Origin: Culex pipiens pallens
Taxonomy: Eukaryota > Arthropoda > Insecta > Diptera > Culicidae
Assembly (NCBI RefSeq): GCF_016801865.2
Contig: NC_068937.1
Span: forward strand, 32,789,970 to 32,853,969
DNA: 64,000 bases
Reading direction: 5' to 3'
Part shown: piece after piece, positions 55,441 to 64,000 of the stretch
Position numbering within the stretch: position 1 is the stretch's first letter
Layout: each line of letters starts with the position of its first letter
Position numbers and translations under genes: made by a program
Notes under the pieces: model-generated
What the model was told of the DNA's origin: nothing
The model's input: only the letters and a program-made list of their open reading frames with translations
Database searches by the model: none

Positions 55441-56475
55441 TTTCGTTGCTAGAAAAATCTATCTAAAACTTTTTGCAAACCATCCACCTTTTTCTTTCCA
55501 GCTGCGTCATCGTCTCTTTCCATCGTAAGAGGTAGGCAAAAGGACCAGTGAAAAATCTCTTCCAACTTTTTTTTCTTTCTTTTTTCCAACTTTTCCACAC
55601 CGATGAAAAACTGCACCCAAATCCCGTCCGCCGTCCCTTTGATTTCCACTGCGCGCCTCGCCGAACGAACGAAACAAGAAAAAGGAAAAACCCAAAACAA
55701 GTCACCACACTGACACACACTTTGCTACAGCAGTCGCAGCAGTCCCTGCATTTTCACCATATCGAAAACACAGAACCTGGTGTGTGAGCGCTCTGTGCAC
55801 ATATGTACACGTGTTTTTGCACCCTTCTGACAACGCTGCTGCAAGAGGGATAGATGCAAACTATTGCACGCACATATCGACGACTCTGAAACAGAGGGGG
55901 AGGCGGGGGTGGTTTTTCGGGAAAATCCTCGATGCACACCAACACAAGGACGACCAAATTGGTCCAGCCCGAAAAAGGACGCGCAGAACGCAGCATCACG
56001 GGGATGCGTTTTTGTTGCGTTTTCCCTGGACAGTCCCCCCTCCTCCCCCACGACGCACTCTGGTGCCGAAAATTTTCCGTTTTTCCTTCCTAGATTGCAG
56101 CAGGCTTTGGCCGGCCTGAGTTTGCGCACCCAAACGCAGTTTCGTTTTGGGAAATCAATTGTTTTTTTTTTTTGTGCAAGGGTTGCTTGTGAGGTTGCAT
56201 CTGCCGTCCCTTTCTGGCTGTGCACTTTTGCCTGCTGCAGTGTACAGTACATGTGGGTGATCGGCGGCCCGGTTTTCTGCTGGTCATCGAATGTCCCGTT
56301 CTTTGTCCGCCTGGATTGAAAGGGGGAGGGGGTTGCCTTGTTTGGATGCACAGAAAATCCTCATTGAACGGAAGGATTGGTTGAGTGTGAAGAAACAGGC
56401 AACGTTGTGATGCGCCATTTTTCTTTACCGTTGAAGGGGTTGGGATTTGGAACCGTAGAGTTGATAAGTAAGATT
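55441..56475. other. GC-richer, apparently single-copy block with long chance-like frames
   Basis: A 208-codon minus frame (55725-56351) overlaps a 151-codon plus frame (55864-56319) and others. None has a domain, signal peptide or consistent codon pattern, and the minus frame begins in a GGGGGAGGGGG stretch. Low stop density from GC-rich composition explains them better than coding. Candidate host regulatory or transcribed noncoding DNA. Confidence 0.4.
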
Positions 56476-56561
56476 GAAAAAAAAATACAGGTTTTAGAAA
56501 TCGTGATCAAAGGAGGTATTTCATGTTACAAATTCTTTGAATAATGGCAGAGTATAAACCT

Positions 56562-56829
56562 GTCTGCCTGTGTGGATCAATCGGACCGCGCACTGGACTC
56601 ACAATCCAGAGGTCGCCGGTTCGAATCCCGGGGCGGACGCAAAAAATTCTAAGTGTAAATATAGGTATTCGGTGCCCTCTCCCCGTGCCCATACCTTCAC
56701 ACTTAGGAGACCCGGGAGGCGGAGTCTTGTCGCAAAAAGAACGATACACGCCTGTGGATCCGTTGACGAAACCGCAAGGTTTAAGAGGGCCACATTATAA
56801 GGTGTTACGTCGATTCCGTTCCGTTTTCC
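56562..56829 (+). mobile_element. tRNA-derived SINE (Val-CAC-like head), 10-bp TSD, copy 1
   Basis: GTATAAACCT flanks the element at 56552-56561 and 56830-56839. The head has A box TGGATCAATCGGA, a perfect B box GGTTCGAATCC and the anticodon loop CTCACAA (Val-CAC-like) between CTGGA and TCCAG stems. The 3' part (GTATTCGGTGCCCTC, CACTTAGGAG) is shared with the copy at 59561-59803. It is complete, with both duplications intact. Confidence 0.92.
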
Positions 56830-56839
56830 GTATAAACCT

Positions 56840-57200
56840 AACAACTCACCTCCCAAGTAGCAATCCAAATGCTCCTAAGTTTTATCAGTTTTTATAAAAC
56901 ATTTGAATAAAGCGTCTTGCTTTTATAAAAGCTTTTATCAAGTCTTTTTGGGCTTAGCAAAATACTGTTGTAGAATTATCTTGAAAAAATCTTGAAATGT
57001 TCTCGAAGAACATGGAGCAAAGTTTTATTAATCTCTTTTTATAGTACTTACAGTTATCTTGAAGAAGATATTTCCAGATCAAATTGACTTCACCAAATCA
57101 GTATTAAAACCAAGTTGTTTAGGGAAAGCTTTATTCGAAATCTTTTTGTCTTGACCTTTCAAATGTCAAACTCAGTCTACTTTTAGCAGCAAGAAGATCA
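56840..57200. other. AT-rich DNA, no gene seen
   Basis: AT-rich spacer between the SINE and the ORF1-bearing element; AGCTTTTAT/CTTTTATAAAAGC repeats near 56920-56935 form a small palindrome. Confidence 0.45.
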
Positions 57201-58870
57201 GACGTTTCTTAAGTGCCGGGCAAGCTCTTTTATTAAATTAAAAAAGGTCATACTGCATTCGTAATTGTTATGTGAGTTAGTAATTCAATTGTGTCAAATT
57301 TAGATTCGTAAGGTGATGAAACAAGTGTTGTGCATCTTTCTGAGCTTCCGGCATTGAACATTGGAAGGCGTTTCCGAATCATCAAGTGAAAAAAAGTGAC
57401 AAGTATTCTTTTCTGTTGTACGCACGAGAGCAAGCAGCAGTCAAGTGCTTTGTGCTCTACCGTTTTTTCGAAATTTTTCGCCGTAGTTGATTGTGATTAC
57501 CCGCGAGTTTGCTTCTCCAGCATGCCAAAGGCCGGCCGTGGCCGTGGCAGTTCGAGTGCGGCCTGGAAAACCACGCGAAGTTCGTCTACCGGCCGTGTGC
57601 AAAAAGGTAAACAAACCAACGCCGTGTCGGCCGCCATTGCGCAGGGGAGCGTGAGCGCAGATGGAATCGACAAAAAGTATCTACATCCCGGATACGTTCC
57701 GAGATCATCAGTGCGAACCCGTTCCGGTTCTTCTGGTGCCACGACCAGTGGCACATCAACATCCGCCAACATCCCCATCAGGAACGAGTTCCAGATGCTG
57801 AGCGACGACAAAGAAAACAACAACACCGACGGTAGCAGCACTACCGACGACGACGACGACGATGGTCGTGCACGGAAGAAAGTGTCGACGTCAAAAAAGA
57901 TCAAAAAAAATTTGTTTTGGACACGTTGGCGGACGATGTTGACGAGTTGCTGGAAGGCCTCGGATTTGGTCTGAAAATCGGTAAGTTGTCAGTGCAAGTT
58001 TGCACATTTGACGAAAAGAACTTCGACATGGTTGTGGAGAAATTGAAGCGTAAAAACTTCAAGTTTTACACATTCGAGCCCGTGCAGAAGACAGCCGTTA
58101 AGGTCGTCTTGAAGGGGTACCAAGACCGCCCTATCTCCGACCTCAAGAAAGACCTCACAATGCCACCGTTGCCAGAAATTCGGCCACGGCTCGCGGAACT
58201 GCATCCTCCCGCCCGCTGTGTGAAGTGCGGTGAACCACACCTCTAAGTAAAGCGTGTGCCCTGCCGTGCAAAACGGACTTGGGGGACAAGGCAGAGCAAA
58301 CCAAGGCGCGCATTAAGTGCGCAAACTGTGGAGGTAACCATACCAGCAACTACCGTGGATGCAGCGCACGGAATAAACTACCGCGAGGAGCAGGAAAAGA
58401 GGAAGAAGAAAGCAGCAGCGTCCCACCCTCCTCAGCGTAACCGTGCCGGCAGCTGGTCATCGTACGGTTCCAGCGGACAACTCAGCGTTCCCTCCTGGAT
58501 GGGGGCGATCGTTCGCCAGTGTGGTCGCTGCCGGCAGTGGCAATACGGCCCAGCGAGAAGTTACCGAGGAAGATCTCTTTATCCTGCCAGAGTTCTTTGC
58601 TCTCGCAGGGGAGATGATGACGCGGTTTCGGACCTGCCGTAACAAGGCGGAGCAATTCCTGGCCCTTGGGGAGCTGATGATCAAGCACATCTAAAAAAGG
58701 ATAAAAAATTGTGATCTAGTTTAAGCTTTCTCTATTTCTATTGCCTTTTCCTTGCAATTTAAGTGAGTTTTTTTTATTTTATTCTTACTCTTGGTGACCT
58801 TTATTTACTAGCAATAATGATGTAACACACAGCTATAAGGAACTCCAATAAAAGCATAAATTGAATTCAG
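57201..58870 (+). mobile_element. ORF1-only derivative of a Jockey-type non-LTR retrotransposon
   Basis: A 5' leader (to about 57521) with GAGCAAGCAGCAGTCAAGTG, then a decayed ORF1 (57522-58694), then directly AT-rich sequence with AATAAAA-type motifs (CCAATAAAAGC, near 58846). ORF2 normally follows ORF1 within a few bases in Jockey elements, but no endonuclease or RT coding is seen. Either a deletion or an ORF1-only non-autonomous lineage is possible. Boundaries are approximate; no target duplication was found. Confidence 0.6.
57522..58694 (+). pseudogene. Decayed ORF1 (Gag-like, zinc-knuckle protein) of a non-LTR element
   Basis: ORF1 proteins bind element RNA and form ribonucleoprotein particles. 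Start chosen at the Met in MPKAGRGRGSSS (57522), although the frame is open from 57396. The N-terminus is Ser/Thr/Gly-rich with an Asp run (DDDDDD). The frame shifts in an A-rich run near 57905 to continue as LDTLADDVDELLEGLG and FKFYTFEPVQKT, a PRE_C2HC-like region typical of Jockey-group ORF1. A first Cys knuckle CVKCGEPH (about 58218-58241) runs into a stop at the second frameshift near 58242. A further knuckle, CANCGGNHTSNYRGC, follows in the other frame (about 58319-58363), and the C-terminal RTCRNKAEQFLALGELMIK motif ends at 58692. At least two frameshifts make it non-functional, though every domain is present. Confidence 0.88.
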
Positions 58871-59018
58871 GTCTATTTTGTTTAAATAGTGAAGAAATAG
58901 GAAGATTCATTAAGAAAAATCGATTCGATTGTTTTGAAAGTGGCGTGAACTGTCGTCATGGTTTCCCTTAAATTAAATTCAAGAAACATGAAGCTGAGTT
59001 ATATTATTCAAAAAACGT
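58871..59018. other. AT-rich spacer
   Basis: Nothing recognised between the ORF1 element and the next GAGGAAGG element. Confidence 0.5.
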
Positions 59019-59476
59019 TACTTAATCCACCCTTAGGTGGTTGTTGCCTTCCTCACATTTAGAGGGTAATGCTATCCAAAATAGATACACAAGGGCGGAC
59101 TTTCCAGTGTTCTATCAACTTGATTCATTATTCATACCATCAGATTGGGTAGTCAGATCTTCATAATTCAGGGCACTTATGTGCTTATAACTTTTGATAG
59201 GGTTGTCAGATCTTCAATCTTTTGAACTCGTTAGAAAGGTCTTTTGATCACCTATCCATCGATAGGTCACATGATAGATCCGGACAACGTTTTCATCGAA
59301 ATATATGAGATCCGGCATCTAAAAAGTGCATCAAACACTTAAGTGCGCATAACTTTTGATAGGGTGGTCAGATCTTCAATCTTTTGAACTTGTTGGAAAA
59401 GTCTTTTGATCACCTATCCATCGATAGGTCGCATGATAGATCCGGACAACGTTTTCATCGAAATATATGAGATCAG
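59019..59476 (+). mobile_element. GAGGAAGG-ended element, copy d, 3'-truncated
   Basis: It starts ACTTAATCCACCCTTAGGTG then GTTGCCTTCCTCAC. Two units of about 165 bp (GTCAGATCTTCAATC at 59207 and 59370; TCCGGACAACGTTTTCATCG twice) follow. It stops where the next MITE begins and does not resume after that MITE, so the right part is lost. Confidence 0.8.
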
Positions 59477-59943
59477 AGGGCTTTTGTTAATTTGATTTGG
59501 TTAACCGCGGTGGATTTTCTTGAAATAATTCGAACTGTCAAAAATCCACCAAAGCATCTAAAAAACGAAGTTGACTTTATAGCTGTCGGCCACCATTGCT
59601 AGTACCAACCACTAGTGTCTTCCTTTTATCTACAAGGACTTCGCCGCCCTGGGCTCCTAAGTGTATGAAAGTATGGCACGGAGCGACGGCGCCGAATACC
59701 CATATTTACACAAAGAATTTTAGAGCGCCCGCCGCGGGATTCGAACCGGCGACCTCTGGATTGTGAGTCCAGCGCGCGATCCGATTGATCCACACGGGCG
59801 GGACAAAGCATCTACCGGTGGATACTTTTCTACAACAGATTTTTGTGCAATCAAAGTGGTAGATGCTTTGGTGGATTTTTGACAGGTCGAATTATTTCAA
59901 GAAAATCCACCGCGATTAACCAAATCAAATTAACAAAAGCCCT
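59477..59943. mobile_element. MITE with about 85-bp near-perfect TIRs, SINE inside
   Basis: AGGGCTTTTGTTAATTTGAT and its inverse ATCAAATTAACAAAAGCCCT start arms of about 85 bp that include GGTGGATTTTCTTGAAATAA and CCAAAGCATCT. CAG occurs on both outer flanks (59474-59476 and 59944-59946), a possible 3-bp duplication. The interior is mainly the SINE at 59561-59803, inserted later into the left arm's end. Confidence 0.88.
59561..59803 (-). mobile_element. tRNA-derived SINE (Val-CAC-like head), 11-bp TSD, copy 2
   Basis: CAAAGCATCTA flanks it at 59550-59560 and 59804-59814. On the minus strand the head shows A box TGGATCAATCGGA, B box GGTTCGAATCC and anticodon loop CTCACAA, and shares its 3' part (GTATTCGGCGCCG, CACTTAGGAG) with the copy at 56562. 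Intact duplications date it after the host MITE. Confidence 0.93.
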
Positions 59944-59946
59944 CAG

Positions 59947-60491
59947 GGCTGAGCTGTAGGTTAGTCGAGGTTAGTCGTCGACTAACAAGATCTTTACAAA
60001 AAATGTCGCCCTCCTTAAACAATTTGGCGCCCTCAGCAGAGTCCAAGAGAAACTTTGCATTTTGTAATTTTTCTAAGTTGCGAAGTAGCGCCGCGAAACG
60101 CTGCCATGATTGCTTTGAATCAACTAGGAGTGCTCTTCGACGTGTTCCGTTTTGATGATTCTTTCTTTTTTTCTAGATGCTGCTACGTTGCTGGGTCGCT
60201 GTTCGTTTTATGCATCGCTAGCATACAATGACCGGTGTTGTGGTATAGCAGGGACTAGTCTGTGCTTGAAATAAACTATTTTGTTCGCTGCGATGATTTA
60301 AGTTATTGCGGCTGGAGTGGCTATTTATTGCCAAATCATTCAAAAACTTATCTTCAGTAAGGGTGAAATTGGGTTAAAATGATTTTTTATGGAATTTACA
60401 AATTCTCAGTCTTTTCAATGACACTTAATTCTGTTTATAGGGTTGACTAGGAAATGATTGCTGAAAATGTCACTTTCCTAGAACAAAAACT
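59947..60491. other. Mixed DNA, no gene seen
   Basis: Starts with GTTAGTCGAGGTTAGTCGTC repeats then unremarkable sequence. No frame or terminus recognised. Confidence 0.45.
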
Positions 60492-60643
60492 CTGGAGTTT
60501 TTTTTTAAAGGACCTATAAACCAAATTTTAATTTTTTGCTTTTTGGGTGTTTTTAGAACCGCCTTGAGTCAGGGGTATTCAAAAACACCCAAAAAGCAAA
60601 AAATGAAAATTTGGTTTATAGGACCTTTTCAAAAAAACTCCAG
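60492..60643. mobile_element. 152-bp palindromic foldback MITE
   Basis: Arms of about 62 bp (CTGGAGTTTTTTTT, GGACCTATAAACCAAA, TTTTTGGGTGTTTTT on the left and their inverse on the right) surround a 26-base centre. A single related arm lies at 41812-41880. Non-coding; the frame across it is an artefact. Confidence 0.8.
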
Positions 60644-61323
60644 AACTGTGTTTATGGCAGCTATATATTTTTGGGGTACTTTTTTCACCAAAAATGATTT
60701 TTCAAAAAATCTACCTTTTGATAAACTTTTTGAAAAAGGTCGAAAAGTACCTGTAGCATGTACCTTGTAGCATGTCAATACGATTCCTTGGAAACATTGC
60801 TGAGTGATTTGTTTTGATCCTTGCTTTGTATTTGATCATTATTTTAGTTTCAATTTTTCAACCGATTCATCAAATTCCAACATAATTTTGGAAAATGATG
60901 GTAAACTATCTAAGAACAATCCTTCTTTAAAAGTTTTTTTTTGTTCTTTAGAAGTATTGAGAGATGTATCATTTTTTGACTCATAGTCACAAAAACTGGC
61001 GATACATTAATTTTAACTTGATACAATTTCCAATGTAATGAAAAAAAATTCTAGATTTATATTTAAGTATGATTTCATTATGGTAAGATAATTGTAATGC
61101 GGTAGATTTTAACCGAATCGTTCGTGTTAAGGAGAACAGGGTTTTTTTCAGTTGGTGGTAACATCTAAAAGAGCATCAGTGGAAAGAAATAAACCCATAG
61201 TTTATTTTGTAAGATTCTATAAACATATGAAACACAATAGTTTATAGAGTAATTTCAAAAGAATACTGTAGAAAACTGCTTAAGTTGAGCGAGTATTTTC
61301 TTGTGATTTTGAAATGTCTAGTA
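60644..61323. other. AT-rich DNA, no gene seen
   Basis: Only short AT-driven frames. TA at 61322-61323 is the target of the next MITE. Confidence 0.5.
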
Positions 61324-61558
61324 CCGTATACTGGGGTGACTTTGATAGCCCGGGGTGACATTGATAGAAATTTGATTTGGCCTCTATTTTTGATACATCC
61401 AATGTAACAGTCACATTTTTGCATATATGTTCGATAGTATGATATCCCTTAATGCTTACATATTTAAAATTCTAAAAAATGTTTAGATATTAATTTAACG
61501 GGCATTTGAAAAACCTATCAAAGTCACCCCGGGCTATCAAAGTCACCCCAGTTTACGG
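61324..61558. mobile_element. 235-bp MITE with 36-bp TIR and TA duplication
   Basis: CCGTATACTGGGGTGACTTT then GATAGCCCGGGGTGAC at the left is matched inversely at the right with one or two mismatches; TA flanks at 61322-61323 and 61559-61560. The GGGGTGAC motif is doubled within each arm. Related to the MITE at 28158-28343 by terminal sequence. Confidence 0.92.
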
Positions 61559-61560
61559 TA

Positions 61561-62676
61561 TTACGATGTTGATGTTGTCCCCGCTACATTTTGTTCTTAG
61601 GTATAGTAATGTGTATTTCAAATGAAATATTTTTGTATGAAAACGAAATATACGATTTATAGAGGTGCAAAAAATAACAGTCGAATAGATCCGGTTGGAA
61701 ATTGCATATCAAAAGGTTTTTTTTTTAAAATGTATTGACTTTGTTGTTTTTATTCACAAAACACGAATAAAATATTCCAACCCCCAATTTTTTTTCTGAA
61801 AATCATAGCTGGTCCAAATAAAACATCCGTTATGCACTTTTGGTCAAAAGATTGTTTTTTGCCAACTTAATAATAACATATCCAAATAAAATTAAAAGTC
61901 GAGCAAATTGGGTGTTTCCAGCTAAAAAAGTAATTTGTTGAAGACTTGGAAAATCCATTCTGAGCATGAGCATGAGCATGAGAGATCACCCATGGTTGCC
62001 CCTCCGTTGCTGAACAGAACCGTAATATCCTTTCAGCACTACTGATTATATGCTTCGACGATCTAGTGGTGTTTCCCTTATCAACAGCATGTATGAATGC
62101 GCTGAAAAGATAAAACACCATGATTGCTAAAGCTAGATCAGTTGCGAATAGGTAACAGTCATTGGCCACCAACGGCGCCCGCCATGTCAGTTTGTAGACC
62201 TCGATTTTAAGGGACGGGAATGTTAGTTAGCGCAGGTTGCTACTAGGGCAGCTGATTTACTCTGTGCTTACACCCCACGAGCGCCAGGAACCTGAAAACT
62301 TGTTAGTAGGATAGGGTGTTTGGTCAGGATTCATCATAGAAGATGATGATGCGACCCAAAATCATAGTGTTTGTTAAAAGATGTTATATATTATTCTCAA
62401 GGCAAACAATCGGATGCTGCGGATGAGACATTTCCCGTTTATCGGTTGTTAAATTTTAAATGAAATGGTCTAGTCTTAGACAGCCGGCTGTGGAAAGATA
62501 GAACAAAAATCATTTGTAATTAAAGAATGAAGGATTAAACAATGTAACTTTTAACTTGAGATGATTTTACGAGTTTTAAATGATTGATGTTCAGTGAGGT
62601 ACTGATTAACGGTGCGAACGACGAGTTTCGATGTGTATCGAGCTGAAATGGTATGATAGGGTGTTGATAGGGTCAA
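61561..62676. other. Mixed DNA with GAGCAT hexamer repeat; no gene recognised
   Basis: AT-rich to about 61900, then a moderately GC-rich part with (GAGCAT)3 near 61963-61982. A 101-codon minus frame (61867-62172) shows Leu/Ala/Phe-rich stretches but no family I recognise. It could be part of an unclassified repeat or noncoding host sequence. Confidence 0.4.
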
Positions 62677-63757
62677 ATCAAACTGGCTAGCTGTCATCGG
62701 GACAGCCAAAGCCAGCCGCACCTTCACACGCACGCGAGAAAAACGAAAAACACACCGACGGCGGACGCGAAAATTCTTACGACCCTACGGAAAGGAATCG
62801 CAAATCTGACCGGCTCAACTGTCATCGGGACAGCCAAAGCCAGCCGCACCTTCACACGCACACACGCACGCCAAAAAAACGAAAAACACACCGACGGCGG
62901 ACGCGAAAATTCTACGACCCTACGGAAAGGAATCGCAAATCTGACTGGCTCAACTGTCATCGAGACAGCCAAAGCCAGCCGCACCTTCACACGCACACAC
63001 GCACGCCAAAAAACGGAAAAACACACCGACGGCGGACGCGAAAATTTTACGACCCTACGAAAAGGAATCGCAAATCTGACTGGCTCAACTGTCATCGGGA
63101 CAGCCAAAGCCAGCCGCACCTTCACACGCACACACGCACGCGAGAAAAACGAAAAACACACCGACGGCGGACGCGAAAATTCTACGACCCTACGGAAAGG
63201 AATCGCAAATCTGACTGGCTCAACTGTCATCGAGACAGCCAAAGCCAGCCGCACCTTCACACGCACACACGCACGCCAAAAAAACGAAAAACACACCGAC
63301 GGCGGACGCGAAAATTCTACGACCCTACGGAAAGGAATCGCAAATCTGAATGGCTCAACTGTCATCGGGACAGCAAAAGCCAGCCGCACCTTCACACGCA
63401 CACACGCACGCCAAAAAAACGAAAAAACACACCGACGGCGGACGCGAAAATTCTACGACCCTACGGAAAGGAATCGCAAATCTGACTGGCTCAACTGTCA
63501 TCGAGACAGCCAAAGCCAGCCGCACCTTCACACGCACACACGCACGCCAAAAAACGGAAAAACACACCGACGGCGGACGCGAAAATTTTACGACCCTACG
63601 AAAAGGAATCGCAAATCTGACTGGCTCAACTGTCATCGGGACAGCCAAAGCCAGCCGCACCTTCACACGCACACACGCACGCGAGAAAAACGAAAAACAC
63701 ACCGACGGCGGACGCGAAAATTCTACGACCCTACGGAAAGGAATCGCAAATCTGACT
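62677..63757. repeat. 135-bp tandem array, eight units, with about 540-bp higher-order period
   Basis: Each unit holds ACACCGACGGCGGACGCG, ACGGAAAGGAATCGCAAATC and CATCGGGACAGCCAAAGCCA, recurring near 62755, 62891, 63026, 63161, 63296, 63432, 63567 and 63702. Variant units (CGAAAAGG with GCCAAAAAACGG) recur 540 bp apart at about 63006-63060 and 63546-63600, i.e. every four units. Because 135 is a multiple of three, frames of 115-225 codons stay open on both strands; nothing marks them as genes (no unique ends, promoter or splice signals). Confidence 0.96.
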
Positions 63758-64000
63758 CAATTGATTAGAAAATCCATTCTCAGATTAAATACATATCCTT
63801 TATAAAATGCTCTCTAAGTATGGAAAAACCAATCATGCAAAATGATTTATTTGGACATTTGGAATCATAGCATAGTATTACCACGCCACAATGGTCAATT
63901 AAACATTCTTAGACAATTTGGTTGTTATCAGGTACATCCAATAATATTTAATAACGTAAATTTTGCTTTAATTAGTGGACATTTGGAATAGGATGTGCTC
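63758..64000. other. AT-rich DNA to the window edge
   Basis: No gene or repeat recognised. Confidence 0.5.

Noticed and set aside
55725..56351. 208-codon minus-strand gene
   Set aside because: No domain, overlapped by equally long frames on the other strand, in GC-rich sequence where stops are rare.
56569..56640. Functional tRNA-Val(CAC) gene
   Set aside because: A and B boxes are good, but the module heads a SINE with 10-bp target duplications and recurs at 59561-59803; the acceptor stem does not pair cleanly.
61867..62172. 101-codon minus-strand protein with a hydrophobic stretch
   Set aside because: It includes a GAGCAT simple repeat translated as His-Ala repeats, has no recognised family and lacks neighbouring exon signals.
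62724..63805. 225- and 151-codon repeat proteins
   Set aside because: The period of 135 bp is a multiple of three, so frames stay open by arithmetic on both strands; nothing else supports coding.

Overview
This looks like AT-rich, repeat-saturated eukaryotic DNA from a mosquito, most likely Culex. The case rests on tRNA-derived SINEs carrying two tRNA-like modules (the design of the Culex Twin SINE), Jockey-type non-LTR retrotransposon remnants, and a dense set of TA-flanked and 8-bp-TSD MITE and foldback elements. No intact host protein-coding gene could be recognised and there is no bacterial-type gene organisation. A run of 100 N at 8568-8667 marks an assembly gap. Species, identities and family names are inferred by eye; no database was searched. 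Layout, left half: a CCCGGG-ended TIR element (891-2125); a 3.5-kb hAT-like composite with an 8-bp TSD (2453-5936) enclosing SINE pieces and a 1.9-kb foldback; a G-free tract abutting the gap (8220-8515); a 9-bp minisatellite (9183-11140); weak minus-strand coding-like fragments (11372-12548); a 3.2-kb TA-flanked element with exon-like segments and a nested 953-bp element (12963-16129); a second CCCGGG element (17125-18398); MITEs and a two-module SINE (21604-23299); a GAGGAAGG-ended element (23744-24783); and a second foldback copy (28500-30228). Right half: another GAGGAAGG element holding a second copy of the 950-bp element (32638-34106); a 5'-truncated non-LTR retrotransposon (about 34837-40436) whose reverse transcriptase is cut by a 679-bp hAT-like MITE and whose 3' UTR appears cut by a 2.6-kb insertion with a promoter-like block and a 149-bp tandem array; a nested element containing a 1.9-kb near-perfect palindrome (43828-46766); a SINE/LINE with an (ATTAG)n tail (48185-48945); more GAGGAAGG and hAT-like elements (50650-53732); nested MITEs carrying a tRNA-like fragment (54316-54811); a decayed Jockey-type ORF1 with no ORF2 after it (57522-58694); a MITE with a SINE inside it (59477-59943); and a 135-bp tandem array (62677-63757). 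Between these lie GC-richer, apparently single-copy blocks (7381-7990, 11340-12560, 20251-21600, 26401-27370, 42041-43220, 48946-49870, 55441-56475) that are the best places to look for host promoters, exons or conserved noncoding DNA. How the parts relate: the non-autonomous elements carry only termini, so autonomous transposases elsewhere in the genome would have moved them. SINEs depend on LINE reverse transcriptase of the kind seen here. The many target-site duplications let the order of insertion be read from the nesting.
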